A stretch of 64,000 nucleotides of DNA from Allacma fusca (lineage: Eukaryota > Arthropoda > Collembola > Symphypleona > Sminthuridae), in assembly GCA_947179485.1 (NCBI GenBank), contig OX359246.1:46417632-46481631 (forward strand). Direction: 5' to 3'. Shown here one piece after another: positions 26,101-41,154 of the stretch (positions within the stretch are counted from its first letter, which is position 1; every line of letters starts with the position of its first letter). Below the pieces are notes generated by a model. The model searched no databases. It had not been told where the DNA came from and saw nothing but the letters and a program-made list of their open reading frames with translations. A program made the position numbers and the translations under genes.

Positions 26101-27614
26101 CATACATATGTACATACAATATAGCTATATAATAATTATAAGTTTTCGTATCTATGTAATTATGTACTATGCCCCGTGTACACGTTAAATGTACGAGTAT
26201 ACATAATGTCGGGAGGTTTGTTGGGGGATAGCATCTTCCATATGGGCATAGTTTTGTATTTTGTGGGAGAACTCTACTCTACTACCTGCATATATCGTGA
26301 TTTAAGATGTAAATGAGGGAGAAAGGTCGGAAATGAAAGAATCAAATTAAATGTGGGAATAATTTATCCTTGGTGCCATTGTGCCTCCCCAAATGTGTCA
26401 TCTCTCGGGGCCGGGAATGAATTCCAAGACTTTATAGAAATTAATGAGATCATCACGGAGGAGGATATATGTAACTTCCAGGTGAAGTCCCCTCCTACCC
26501 AGGAACATTCCTCCGGACTCCTTCCATATGCATGTAATTATGCAGACATGTCTCCACTCTCCAATTTTAGCACTAGAGCACTAACAGCAGAAACAAGAAC
26601 AAACTTCCAGGATCCAAATCAGATCCTAGCCCTAGACAATGTATCTACATACATACATACATAGGTCCGTTCAGTCGGAGGCAGTGAGAGTGCAAACACC
26701 CACGTCTTTGTTATGAACGCTCTGAATATTATTTAGCATATTTTTTCGGGTCTTGATGACAAATGTAGTTCGTACGTCGGGAAGACCATGTATAGAAATT
26801 TACAGTGCACACTCCCTAAATGAAATTCCCTTATGAGAGCATTGCCTCCATAAATACGAAAAAAAAAAATATTTAGGAAGATTCCGCATTTAACACAATG
26901 CTATAATAATAATTGTAGGGGCACAGTGAGACGATGTTATTTCTGTCCATTCCATTATTAGAGCATATACACCGAGCATGGGATTTTTGAAGAGTTCAGA
27001 GCCTTTCTAATTTTTGAGAGGACTCTCACATCTGTATAGTAAGAGTCTACTGTATCCTGTAGGTAGTACAAGATTATGCAATGGTTTGCATATTGTCTTT
27101 AGTTTGAGCGTAACTCTGTGGAGATAATTAAATTTGCATGTGTATCTACATATAGTAGGATTCCCATAATTTTTTGTACTCTGTCGTGTTTCATTAATTC
27201 GGAATTTTATCTTGTTATAATACCACTGTCTGCTTTTCCTGGTAATGCGTGGCCCATAGGATGGGTTCGGGATGCTTTTGTGAGATTCTCCAGACAATTC
27301 TCCAGGCTCCATGAGGTTTAAAGTGTATTATGGAGGTCCATTGATGCACTTTACATGAAGGAGTCATTGTAGTGTTTTAGAGCTATGTAGAGGAGAGAGG
27401 GACCCCTTTGAAGATGCTGCTCTGCGGACTCGAAAAAGAATTGTATGCATTAAAAGTTACTGTGGGTGGAAAATCGGTTCATTACACACTTTCACTCTTG
27501 ATGGTATTAAGTCAGAGACGTTAATTTCCTCCTCCTCCTTTTCCTCTTGTTTCAATTCTCCCGAACATAAATCATCATATAGGGATCACCTTTTTTGAGC
27601 TCTTCTCTTTCAAG

Positions 27615-27635
27615 TCTCTCTCTCTCTCTCTCTCT
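27615..27635. repeat. (TC)n microsatellite
   Basis: Perfect TC run of about 10 units inside a wider pyrimidine-rich block that continues to about 27680. Confidence 0.9.
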
Positions 27636-28181
27636 AGCCTTGTTTCCTCTCCTTTCCTTCCCCCTTCTCTCCCCTTGACTACTTGATTAGTTACTGAAAC
27701 CTATACACCTTCATTTAGCTGTTAGGTAACAATAAATTCTCTCAAGTTTTATACCTTCCGCCGTAAATCTTCCTATACTTTCATCCCAGGACCTCAATCT
27801 TCTCCACCGGTCTTTCATTATCTAATATTGGAGTCCCTCTTTGAAATTAATCCTGTACCGTCTGGACTGATGATATTATTACACAGGGCTCTTGACTTTT
27901 TTCTGGAATATGATAATGTTTTTTTTAAAAAAACGAGGAATTTTTAAACTGTATTTTTTTTTTAATTTTTGTACTGTCTTTATCTATAATTTACTGACTT
28001 CAAATTTGCCTACATCATATTTATTTCTGAAACATTTCCCCCTGGAGCACATAGCTCCATCATTCAATAATATCATTTGAGACACTTACAAAAATAATAT
28101 TTGCAAAAGGAGACACCACAAGAATACTACAATAGGTAATTAAAATTTTAATATGTAAAGTTTATGGGTACAGGTATTCAT

Positions 28182-28208
<27 letters not shown>
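28182..28208. repeat. (GA)n microsatellite
   Basis: AG/GA dinucleotide run of about 13 units, read directly. Confidence 0.9.
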
Positions 28209-28212
<4 letters not shown>

Positions 28213-31200
28213 ACGTCAAAAGTGAAGAGGGACATGTTTCAGGTATCAAAGAAGGGTTGATGAGTCAAAATATGCCATTAAGATTGAAAATCTGCATGGA
28301 TTATTAAATAAGGCTGGCGTCAGGGTGAACTTTTGAGGCTACAGCGTAAAACTCGTTGTCGGGATAGTGTTTACAATAAAATCCATGCCAACAACTATAT
28401 ACATTGATCCTCTGTTGGCATGCCTTGTCTCGAAGACTTGTAATTATGATGAGATCAGTCCGTCGGATTTTTTCCCTTGGATTGGCTAATAGAAAATAAC
28501 ATTAATTTATTTGGATAATGAATGTACCTGTGTAGGTAGAATTGAATCTCATATAAGAGATCCTATCTCCATGTCAATCTCCATTGAAGAATCAAATCCT
28601 CAGAGTCCATCATCCTCAATGCATAGAAACACAGAAGAAACATATTTTTTTTTTATTCCTTTTTGCAAAAATGTTGAGCAGGTGTTTGTGTGACTGCCCT
28701 ATAGACAATGACTTATGTATACTTATTTACATGTATCTATCCATAGGCGAGAATTTTTATGTATGTACATACAGGGATTTAAATATGGGGATGGAGGATC
28801 AATCCTAAGAAGCTTAATCCCAAATCCTCTATTGTATCTCCCAAAGGGTTTTTTGTTCTGTAAGGGGACAATAAGAAACTGAGATTTCGCTTCTGGAAGT
28901 GACTTGTACGAAATAACCAGACGATGACATAATCATGTTGATCTTGTGGATTGGACTAGAGCAAAAGGAATAATATATATTACTGGGTTTGGAATTAAAA
29001 TGCATATGGTCAAGTTTCTTTTGACAGGGTTTATTCAAGCCGCCAGCGCCAGGACATACATACATAGGTATCTACTTATGTGTGACTCGCCAGATTTGCA
29101 GATCTTCCACTGTTGGACATGTAAAACATGAAAGCCTAAGTAGATGTATTATATTACCAAAAGCAAGCCGGAGATTATCTAAAGTGAGAAATTCTTTGAT
29201 TGGAATAATCTGCGGGTGTGTGTGTTTCCTTCCATTAAATGACATATGCTTCGTAGTACAGTCCACTCTGGATATATGAGACCCCTCCAAGCATAACATT
29301 ATTTCTAAAGGGACAAAATGTTTTTTTCGACAGATTACATAATAGATATTAAACCTAATCTTATTTTCTCTCAGAGTAAAAAGCTCCTTTAAATTTGCCA
29401 AGTTTTAGGGATGCCCTTCAACAGAGAACGAACTGTAAATTCCCCTTGGTTGAGTACCACTCCTTTTACCTTTTAGCTTGACCATTTGGTTGGATAGTTT
29501 GGAATATTCACAAGACAATCAGGACAGCGGGTACACTTTTGATTACATTGCTGGATGAAAGTTATCTCCGTGGAGGTTAGCTTATAGGATCCCTCCATTA
29601 TGTTCATACATGTTCTGTTCATGTACCTACAGTTGGTTCGGACCAAGTCATGACTTGAGTCTTCCATCTGGCTATAATAGTATATATCCTTCCTATAGGA
29701 CTGTATACAATATACATATCTGTATATTTCGTTTAATTTGGAGTTCGTGTTAAATTTCTTGTCATTTCAGGAGACTTTTGGGGAGAACTCAACCGACGAC
29801 GCATCCATGTGTTGTGGTTGGGAAGGAAATAATATAATGATCCTGTTATGTACAATGCCTTGATATCATACATGAATTTAAGTGAACTTGTCTCATCTGC
29901 TGATGCTCCTCCGCATCTCTCTAGCCTTTTCTCACTTTGACAGAATTATTCCATGGCCGGTCCAATGATGGCTGTGAGAGAGGGTGAGTGTATAGGGAAG
30001 GGCTAATGAAGGAGAAAATGCATTACCTTATTAGTGTGAAACTTCATCGTTTGGCTTGACAAGCTATTCCATTATTGAATCCGACTGTCATCGCATCATT
30101 TTTTCCCCCAACGTTTTAAACATAACTTCATGTTTTACGACTGCAAAAAAAAAGTTGAGGCAGTAGTAGATAGTATTAACATTTTTTGGTAAGCTCAGGA
30201 GAAAAAAAAACAAATTGAACTCGCACAATCACAGCAGAGGTTTTTACTGCCTTTGCTGCCGTACAATTTTTGATAACCATCCCTTCCATCCAGAAATATT
30301 GCCAATTCCACGTAATGTCTGCAGTATTTATTATAAATATGATACAGGTTGTTATAAGCACATGAGTAGATATATCTATGCGTATGTATTTTTTTTACTC
30401 TGCAAAATAATAATCTGCTATTCATATATGCTCCTGGGAGCTACTTGCGAGCCAGGAATGTTCGACGGTTAGCGACCCCTTGCTAATTAAGACTTGTCCC
30501 CAGATAAATGTTGTCCTTCGAGTTGGGAATCAAACACTGACTGGGAGGAGGGTCATTTGATTTAGCAAATTTCGGAAACATATCCTGTTTAGCTATACAG
30601 AGAGCCATTTGGATAATTATCTAAGAACCTGCATCGAAGGCGGACATTTGTATGGAAATCTCAAGTTTTATTTTAACTATTCCGGGTTCGTTCGTTATTT
30701 ACTTGTGAGTGGACACACATGGAGTGGAAATGATACGAAATGGATGTACGGGAGATAAGAGATGTCACAATAATTTATGACCGATTTGATGGGGAATTTG
30801 CATGAGATTCACGCCCTTTTGTCAAATTAGGATTTTTCTCGGGCTGATCCACAGCTTTGGTCATGTATGGGAAAGCGCATGTGTTTATTTCAAGGAACTT
30901 GGGATAATGTGCTCGTGTCACTTTATAATTACTGGATAAGTTTTGAGTCTCGTTTTGCTCAAGTTCGGGTGAGTCATGAATATCTACATATGTCTGTGTA
31001 TATTTTAATTATTTAGTAAATTATTTAAAATTTATTAGCAAAAATCCCCCTCCTTATGAATTAGTATTCAATTCCCGGTAACAAAGATTTAGTCAGGAAA
31101 TGATCTCAGTAATCTGCAGACTTCCGTGTTTGTAGCTATAAGTCGCAGCACCTTGTGGTATTACAAATGGTAAGCCTTGGGAAAATGGTATAAATTTTGT

Positions 31201-32100
31201 ATTCAGAAAAATTAGGAAAATTAAATAGGACACTCTTAAATGACACACAATGATGATAGCTAATATACCTGTGACTTGCATCATTTCCGATTGGCTCACT
31301 TTTGCAAAGTGTAACCCCTTGGAAGTAAATCTCTCGCCTGTGAGTATATCACATTGAGATAGGAAGGGCCACTAAGAAATGAGTAACTGTCCAATAATTC
31401 AAGATTAGGACATCCAACGTAGGAAATAATAGCCACTAGTCATCCTGTCCTTAATGTGTTGAAATTAGCCGAAATGATCGTTAAACGATCCGAGGGTGAA
31501 ATGCATTAGGCAACCTGACGCCAATAAATTAGCTTTGTGAAATAGAGCCCACAAATTAGCTTTATATCATTATGATAAAGCCAATAAATGTTCTTTGAGA
31601 ATGTTCACTCCCCCTTATATCACTCCCTCATCCTTATATAATTAGATACATATATGCACTTGACCAGTAAATAATAAATCATCCTAATTATTTTCCTACA
31701 TTGCATTGATTAATTAACAAGAGAGCCCTATATTTTTTCTTCCCTACTCCTTCAAACGAAGAAGCTGGAAGTCTCAAAAGATACTTAATAAGCATCCAAC
31801 ATTACACAGATAAGATTCGTACGGGCTGAATATAAATATAGAATAAGTGAGTCCACCAACAGGGTAATAATTATTAATGGAAACAGTTACGGCGTTGAGG
31901 ATAGGTTAAATGAATTGAATCCCAAATTAATGCGTGCCAATTCAAAGATACGTCCCAATATCCATAAATGTTCCTCGAAACTACTGCCCATACATGATAG
32001 TATGTACTACATACACATGTTATGATACGGCAGTGAAAGAGATAAGTGGATAATTATGATAATGTCTTGGCAATGTTTGGGCTAATGACCGAGAGTATTT

Positions 32101-32104
<4 letters not shown>

Positions 32105-32152
<48 letters not shown>
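32105..32152. repeat. (CA)24 microsatellite
   Basis: The longest uninterrupted dinucleotide run in the window, 48 bases of CA without a break. Confidence 0.95.
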
Positions 32153-32154
<2 letters not shown>

Positions 32155-35100
32155 GAGATAGATACATAAGTTCCAGTGAAACCTCACAGTTCATTCATAA
32201 ATGGCCGAGTAAATAAAAACATAGGGTTTAATTGACTTCCACACACGTGCAGTCCCTTTCCTCTTACCCATATTAGAATAAATCTATAGGGGATTGTACA
32301 TAATTATACGTACATACGTATAAGTCAACACTCAATCCCCATCTGAACTATAGTATACACAGCACAGGCAGAAACAGACACAGACACACACCTTTTCGTC
32401 CAAGAATATTTACATATACTACACACACAAACAATTACATCATCTCGTAGAAGGGAAGATGCACATGCAATAATTTCCAATGCACAAACATCACAAATTA
32501 TGTTTCCTCACTTATCAACAACTCCCAGGAGTTCTGCAGTCAGAGTCAGTCCGTCCGTCCTGGGAGAGAAAACATGATCAACTTTATTCATTTCGAACCT
32601 CCTCAAACATGTTAGAATTGTAAGGAGTTTCTGCTCTTTTCTCCTCAAAGGAATAATCCATAGTCTCCGGCTCTCTTCCCATACACTTCATGTTTTTCTC
32701 CCAGGATTCCCCCAAAAAAAATCTATTGGTATTCCTTAAGTGTGAGCACATATTTGCGGAAGCGTCCATGTTATAAGATGACTCTTGAGTTTCCTTGGGA
32801 GAGAGACTCTCCATAGCTTATACTATTCTCCATGAATTTAACTTTACAATCAGGGGAACATACTACTAGGTATGGACAAACGTGTAGATACTTCCACATG
32901 TATGGGACATATGAACTTATGTCATACAAGTAAACCGCAGACTCATCTTGCAAGTCAAGCATATGTGACATGGCGGGATCATGTTATCCTCATCCACTGA
33001 CGGACTCCTAATCTCACAACACATTGGATCCTCGCGTGGGCTCAATATACAGTACACCCGCAGAAATGTACACTTCAAAGTCATAATTTAGACGCTACCA
33101 ATGCAATTATGACTTCCGATAATAACAGTATTAGAAATTCAAAGCAGGTTGTACGCATGTGGCTTTTGATGATATCTCCCCAACTCCAGCTCCATATCCA
33201 GGAGCTCAAACGTGACACTTTATTTTATTGAAAAGTACATATCTACCGATGGAGTTTTTTTTATGGGGCTCACTCAGATACATATGGTATATGAAACCGC
33301 CGGGAGCATTATACAGTATCCGAAAGTATCAAATTTCCTGTTACCCATGTTTTAAAATAATTTGACTTGCAGTTTGATTCTATACAGTAGAAGATAAAAG
33401 TTCCCTGGAATCCCAATTCATTGAAGGACCTTTTGCATGGAAGGAATAAGGACTGGGGAGAGACAGGCGCGGAGGTTATAGTGTCTTTTGATGAGGCTTT
33501 TGATACAGAGGTGTGTGTGTTACTTTATCATTTTAAAGAGGATTGGACAATGGTAATGGGAACAGTATATGGGATACTTTGGCTGAAGGGACCCTATGAA
33601 AGATTGGGTCGCTGAACATTATAAACTGCAAAAGGGGACAAATATATTGAAAATAGCTCTTGGAAAGAGCAAGGAGCTTTTTTTATAGGAAGCTTATTGT
33701 ATTGTACTCAGAGTATCTATCTATAGAAATGCATATAAGTGTTTAATATTACACCCGGAGCTTGCATGTGTATAAGGATCAGACTGGCTATTATTGGGAT
33801 AGATTTAGGAAATATTTGACAAGATCGTACAGTGCAAAGGTACATATGGAGCTGTATGGTAAGTATCTATCTATTGGAATGTGCTCCATTTGAATGTTCA
33901 AGGGGTGGGGATTGTGTTGGATAGATCTATTGGATAGAGGAAGGAGATGAACTGGACTATTTTCATTGATAGCCAGAGATGGGAAAATATTGCTGGATAA
34001 ATCATTTGACAGCTTTATAAAACGATCTTGTCACGAGTCCATTTTTCCTGTTAAATGTTTACACCCAGACTCACGCAGTCAGAGATACCTTCAATGACCC
34101 AGTACAGCCCCAGACGATACCTTGCTTCAGTAACAATGAGTCTGATATATAAGTATCTAGTTATATAATTACGTGGAGTTTGTATATAAAATGTCGTCTC
34201 AAAAACTTTCTAAACAATACTTGAAGTTCAAGGCTCAAATTTTATGGGCGCACTTTGTACATATATCTAGATGCTATATCTGCTGTAATTAGGTATGTAG
34301 ATACATATTCTCTCGCATAATACATTGTTACTTTTACACGAACAACAGAGCAGTAAGAGGGAATAAGGCTGAGCATCTTGTGTATTTCTTATTACAGTTA
34401 TCATGTTACCAGTGTATATGAAATGAGGATATGTAAATAAGGATTATGTAAATTCATTTTGTAATTTACACCTCCCAGGTATGCACATGCACTCACACAT
34501 GATGTACATTGTACAGTCTTGTACTAACTTGTAGTTCCCTGTACACACATGCAATTTCCCATCAAAATTGAAAATTCCATTCAGGTCCGCTCAAATTCCC
34601 CCTTACAGATCAAAGGTCGCTTGTTTAAATTACATTTGCTGCTAAACTTGCGTATGTGCAATCTTCAAAATTGTTTCCTTTTATTTATCCTCAAATGTAT
34701 GTATCTACGTATGTAATTATTACACATGTTGCTCTCTCTTTCCATTCTGAGATGGGGCAAATTGAGCCAATAAATGCACTGCGTCGACTGCGTGTAATAA
34801 TTAACCTTCATTTAAAATTTGTGTGATTCCTCCTGTGTGGAAGCTCCAAGAAATAATTATTATAAAGCAGTTGCAAAGGGAAATGGTGTTTGTAAACTTA
34901 ACTGCAGAAGGAGCTCTATTGCCACTCCATATCTCAGAAGTGAAGGGAAAGGGACGGAGAGGAGATTAAGTTTTTATAGTGTAACTGTCGGCAAACCTAT
35001 AATCCTCATAAGGGAAGATATTTCCCAGATAATTCCGGCGGGTTGGAGCAAGCCAGGGAATAAGTCACTGCTTGAGTTTAATTAGAAACTGAGGTCTGAT

Positions 35101-36760
35101 CCTTACAGGTTCGTCCAACCCTTTAAACTTGGACTACTCTTGAGAAATCTCAAAACCATATCTCATAGCTCCTTTTCTCCCTTAGATTTTTACCACCCAG
35201 TCAGGTAGTTTGAAAGGAGTTTCGGAGTCTTGTGAGAAATGAGATTATTAGTGAATTGACGCTTCCTTTAAAAACATACGGCGGGATCTATATACATATA
35301 TCTATAGATAGATACTAATATAAGGAGTTCAGCCCAAGTCCGGGAGAGAGTCCTCGACCGGATCGTAAAAATCTGGAGTTGTAACCTCATCCCTCATTGA
35401 GGATTCTAGAGGCAAGTCAGACGTGTTAACGCGTTAATTAACAAAGATGACAAGACAATTTTCCTAACCCATTCATCCCTCAGCCCCAGAGTATCTTCTT
35501 TCATGGAGAGTAACATATTTATAAGAAACTCATTCCGAGCGAACCTTCCCTAGCTGAAATTTGCTGGTTGTTTTGTTCCTTATTCCAGAACAGCATCCCT
35601 ATATCAATGGCTATCTCTTCCTAAGCATTAGGGTCCATTAGTTTAACAACAGCGGCTATATGGAGTTGTCTGCTCCTTGAGACTTTCGGAACTCGGAGCA
35701 ATTTCCAACGCTATTATGATCCCAGAATTGAGATAATGAAAACTGGCATTTAGCACGGAGGAACTTGCAAAAGCTCCGTGTAAAATAATTAGCACATAAG
35801 TATTCTTTTCGTACTGAGGGGATACTTGATAAATAATGAGTTTCTACAAGGCGATGGATTCCAGTTAGGATATCATTATCTTTGAACCTATTACATTGCA
35901 ATGAGCATGCTGTTTTCATTATGTAGATTCTACATATATATTATGTGTAGTATCTTCATGTAAAAAAAATGCTAAAAAAGACAAATGCAGCCCTTCCCTC
36001 GAAGCTAAAACCTTTTCATTAATAATACCGCAAAGATGTTGATTTCATTAGGGAACTCATCCGTCCGAGGCTTAAATCCTATTAAGAGTAGAGCCCGACA
36101 GGTAATCTAATTGCTAGGTTATTACAATGTGACGAGCAGATGCGGAACCGGTTGAGCACTATCAAAGCATCATCACATCCACCATCGGCATCCCAACACA
36201 CACACACACACACACTCCGATCCAAATTGAAATCTCTTCAAATCCTTGCACATGCACTCATCTAGTTATCTACATGTTTTATGGCTAAATACAAGACGTG
36301 AAGCCTTGTTTGTACCTCTGAGTATCTATCCATCCATACCCTGGGAACTTGCACCAGTATTTGGTCAATGAAGGAACACACCGTCCATTGTAGATTACGA
36401 TCAAAAGTTGGCATACGTACATACACACATACATGTTTACATACATACGATCCCTGCAAATCCCAAACCAAATACGCTTGTTAAAAGACTCAATGGAGAA
36501 AATCTTTTTGAACACCCACACAATATATAAAGGCTGAGCACACTCAGGACTTTACTACTCCTGAAATTTACCTTGTTTTTTTTACTACCCCGGTCAAAAA
36601 ATCCCAAAGGGTTGGGGCAATTACAATAACGGTCTACAAAAGAGGAACCACGCTAGACGCTATAGCATGTTTAATTTGGACACATCTCCATGTACTTTCA
36701 AGAAAGTGAGAGTTATGAGGGATAGGAATCTCAGGCTCTACGGTGTTTATGAATTCATGG

Positions 36761-36788
36761 GTGTGTGTATGTGTGTGTGTGTGTGTGT

Positions 36789-36824
<36 letters not shown>
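36761..36824. repeat. (GT)n microsatellite with two GTAT interruptions
   Basis: Sixty-four bases of GT repeat broken by TA at two points. The interruptions suggest an older array than the perfect CA run at 32105. Confidence 0.95.
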
Positions 36825-36825
<1 letters not shown>

Positions 36826-39800
36826 AGGCCAGAGAGCTAAAAACTACTCAGTCAGGTAAGTTTCATTTGGAGGGAGAGATGCAATTATGCATGTACAATT
36901 GGGGAGAAGAGCACCTCCATCTGGAAGTGTGTACCTCTCAATGTCTACCTATAAACGTGAGCCATACAAAGAATCAAAGGCATGTGTTGTGTCTCTCTCC
37001 CCCCCCCCTCCAATCTTGGGAAGTGGGGAAAAGGTTTAAACTTCTCCCTTGATTCCCACATTTAGTCCTGAGGAAGGGAAGTGTGCGGAAGGAAAACTCA
37101 AATCTCTCAACTTGGTCCAGCTCCAGAGCCAAAGGCCGTAGGGAAGACTCCAATTTTTTTTAAACTCTTCCAAGACTCAGTCTCCTCCAGCTCTCTCAAA
37201 AATCTCTGATCTGAGTCATGCATTTCATGTAGTAAAAGTATCTATTTAAACATCTGAAATTCAGAAGAAAACACAAGTTTTGCCAATTATTGTAACTTCT
37301 GTTTTTTTTTTGTACAAAGCTTTTAAAATTCTCCATAGAATTTTCGTACATTTCTCGGAAGACATGAATTTGTCAACACCGTCCTACAATCTTCCTCATA
37401 CACTGTACACCCAATAAATTGGGAAATCTATCCGTGAAATGTCCCCACCCACACAAGACTTTTTTCTTTGCAATTACTCAGTGAAAATTGACTCAGGAAG
37501 TTCTGCATGGGAGTTTCGGAAAGAGGAGGAAATCTGAGGAAATTGCATTAAATGGTGAAACCTATGGAGGTAATGAGACTCCCAAAAGTGAGGAAAAGTT
37601 TGCAAATTGGTGAGGTACATTGAAGAATGCCGGGTCTCATTGTTGATGCAAAGGTATAGTTATACTTTTTCCCAGAGTGGTAATAATATCTATACAGATG
37701 GTATAAGAATTACATATGTAGATAAGGAAAGGGAGAAGGTGTGCTGGGACGATTCAATTCTCCTAACCAATCTCCTTTTGTAGTATACACACATATGTGG
37801 AACATATGTATGTAGATATCTATAAGTATCTATCTGAAGAGTAGATATATACTTACTCTACTTCTCTTTCAGAGTTCTCTGACGACGCTCATACACCAAC
37901 ACACTGGGATGTTCAGGAAGTGAGGAAGGAGTCGTCGTTTCCCTCCTTGCAAACGAGAGAGTATATACTTAGAGTCAACTGAGGAGGATCGAGGGATGCG
38001 TCTCAAAATTGTTCCTTTCATTCGCTTCCAGTTAGCCGGAGTGTGAGGAGAAGCTTCAGAGAGTGTCGACTCTTCAGGAACATTTCCCTCTCACAGAGTT
38101 GAACTTGTGCGGCTATACTTCTCCCACAAGAACTGTCACATTACATGACCAACCATAACATTTCCATCCCGTACTTTATCAACGTGTGCTCCTCCGAGTG
38201 TGGACCCAAAGTGTTTAAATTCCGGCAGTGTTTGAGCAAATTTTCCCTGAGAAATAATTAATTTGGCAGGGATTTACAGTATTTCCCTCAGTCACATATT
38301 CCTCCTCGTTAATTGGGAAAGTCTGTGAAGTGTAGATACTCCAATTTTATAAGATATTGTCAAAGGACATGGGGAATTTCAAGTGAGTATACGGAAGGTC
38401 TGGGTTTGGGAACCCTCCACTTTCATTGAGAAATCTTGACTCTGACACCCCCGCTGGATTTCACATGAAGCCATTTGGCTGGCCTTTCCGAAACCCATCA
38501 GTAGTGGGAAGATAGGGGAAGACTCCAGACATAACAAGTCAGCAAGAGCCTGTATAGACATGAGACAGTCAGTCCATCTTCCTATCAGGTATACGATGCT
38601 TTTCATTTGACAGACTCTGTCCTGAGAAAATTCTGTGACTGTGCCGAGTTTATATGTAAGCATGTACATAGCAGTATTTACAGAATATTGAGATCATGTC
38701 AGTCCCACCGGTGACTGCGCCGAGAGCTGACCCAGTCATAGGGAGCGGAAAAAAGGATGAAGCATTTGACAAAAATGCAGTTGCATCATCCTAAAGCTGG
38801 TGTCAATATTTCGTTCGGAATTCTCGGAAGGTTTCTGACGTTCCGTTGGCAAATGATTATGTCATTCGGCGGAGCTGAAGCCTTTTTAGCCGGAATAAAA
38901 AGCAGAGCCAATGTTGTTTAGGATGCATATGAGACTGGCTATGCACAATAAGTCTGCATGTATTTTATTTTTATTTTTTGGAGTCAACCACTGAGACCAT
39001 GTGGAAACCTTTCCATGGGGAAGGGGTGGGTGTGTCCGACTGCATAATACTCACATCATCATCTTATATTCTCCACACACGCCAGGAATAGCCATAGTCA
39101 CCTACGCATTTCCGAGAGAGACTTGTAGGAGACTCTGCATATAACGCAGTAATAATCCTGGAGATACTTACAGTCCAAATTGTAGGATTGTACTCAGCGA
39201 ATAATGAATGGTCATTTCTGTTGATCTTTTGTGACCAGAAACAAAAACCACAGGAAAAATGACATGTGTGTATTCTGGAGAATACATTGTTTGTAATAAT
39301 CAACTTAAGATTGTTGTAACTGACGACGCTCCTATTTGCATTTCCCATCTCGGAAATCTGTACGGACTGTATGAAGTAAGGGACAAGGAAAAATATATAA
39401 TCTCATGCTTAATAAATTACCTCATTCCTGGATGGCTATCTCTGTATTGTGGCTACATTTGGAGAATACCAAATCTCATTGTATCTACTTTTGCACATAA
39501 TATTGTTTCTGACTTAATGTCATAAATTTATTGTGCCAAATCATCAGAGTCACAGATCAGTGGTTTCCAGAGACATAATTTCCAAGGAAGGACAATAGTA
39601 GAGACAAAGCGTGCTCAGCGGTATGTCCGGTTATCTCGAACCTGAGTTCATTGTAATGTATGGCTTACCCTATAAGCAGTCCAATGTCCCTATGAGAGCA
39701 CCCCTCCAAAAGCAAAACTCACTCTTACAAGCACCTGTCCTCATACAAAAGATCAACACTGGGACACACAGAAATGTCTCCCATAGCTTTACTCAACTTT

Positions 39801-41154
39801 CCTGAAAATCCTCCTCCAAGGGGATATGGAATAGCGAACCTGGACTGTACTTGTACAGTATAAATATATGCATTTACCACAGGGAGCAAAATTTTTCTAA
39901 CAACCTCCTATGTATTTAACATCTTTCCTAGTTTCCGTCATACTCCTGCGAAGAGTGTGTCATGAAATATAAATGCACGTTATAGTGTCTATACTGTACT
40001 GCCTATACTATCCATACAACATAAAAAATAGTAAAAGTAAACTTCCATGTATGTACTTAATATTTAGGATTTGTCATGTAGGGATTAGAACACAGAGCAC
40101 GTGCATATGCAGAGGCTCCTTTGGCAGACACTTGTGCGGACGTAATTATGTAAACGAAACAAGATTAGCAGAAATAATTTAAGTCCCATTGAATTAATGT
40201 CCTCGTACTAGTTCAGACAGCCCATAAGTTCTACTCGTTCATTATCAGCTCATTGTCAGGGAAAAAAAGGAACGTGAGCCGGATAAATCAAAAACAATAG
40301 AACTCACAAAAAAATCCCTTTAACAATCTTCCAGGAGACAGTGAGTGAAGGAGATTAATACATGTAGCTATTTTTATTTCCAAAACTTTTATGCCAATTA
40401 GAATATTAGCTTTGAAATTTTGCACTGGAATTCTCAATTTTTTCCATTTTGAATTTAAATCAATCATATTAAATGAACGTACATATCTGCGGTCATGGAC
40501 TTGCGTGTAGGGATACTTCTGGATATGTACGTTTGTATATACAGAACATGTGGCAATGTTTACCTATCTATACATACCTATGGGTATAATATAGAATGCA
40601 TTAGAATTTAGAAACATCTGATTTCATTGTTGTTTCCACGAGGAAAAAAAAGTCAAACCTCCCATCAATCTCATTCAGTGTAACCTTTTTGGATAAAAAG
40701 GTCCTCATTCTCTACCGGTTTTTGGGTAACAAATGCATTGGTACGAGCTGCTCCTTATTAATGTATGGGAGTAATGTATCTTCAATGGATTCCCATAAAT
40801 AAGTATTTGGGGAATAATGTTTGCTGAAAGGATAGTCTAGAGCTCGGAACTATAGTATACAGTCGTAGTATTTTGATATAGGGGGTAAACATACGAGCGG
40901 GAAATGTAGAGACTGACCTGGAATTATTATTGTGGAGGTGATGGGAAGATTGAGCGGGTGCTCAATAATTTCTCATACAATGCCAGGGCATCCGTCTTGC
41001 CCCCGCCCGACACTTTCCCAGAGTGATGTGTCACTTGAGTCCATTGAGACGAAAGGAGACTTGTAGGATTGCATGTATAATCCCAGGAACGAATCCGACG
41101 GTTATTTCAAAATAAATGTTATTCTAAACCAAACCATTCATCTTTTATTCACAG

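Larger units (their letters stand above)
17208..41154. other. Long stretch without recognisable genes
   Basis: I read both strands for coding exons and found none I can defend. The longest frames (up to about 150 codons) are of random composition. From about 19.9 kb the DNA changes character: fewer long A/T runs, many CTCC/GGAG-rich blocks, frequent TATCTAC/GTAGATA and ACATACATA words, and numerous di- and trinucleotide microsatellites. This character continues through the first introns of the multiplexin gene. It may include non-coding 5' exons and cis-regulatory DNA of that gene, because the first coding exon begins with a splice-acceptor-like sequence. Confidence 0.5.

Noticed and set aside
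26353-26664. Plus-strand 103-codon ORF
   Set aside because: It has no recognisable motif and its end runs into TACA simple repeat (YIHT). It looks random.
32584-32971. Two overlapping minus-strand ORFs (76 and 66 codons)
   Set aside because: They share no consistent frame, carry no family motif, and lie in microsatellite-rich non-coding DNA.
35338-35440. Minus-strand 33-codon frame with protein-like composition (MRDEVTTPDFYDPVEDSLPDLG)
   Set aside because: It has no acceptor directly upstream and ends at a stop after 33 codons. At this length a chance frame cannot be excluded and nothing nearby joins to it.
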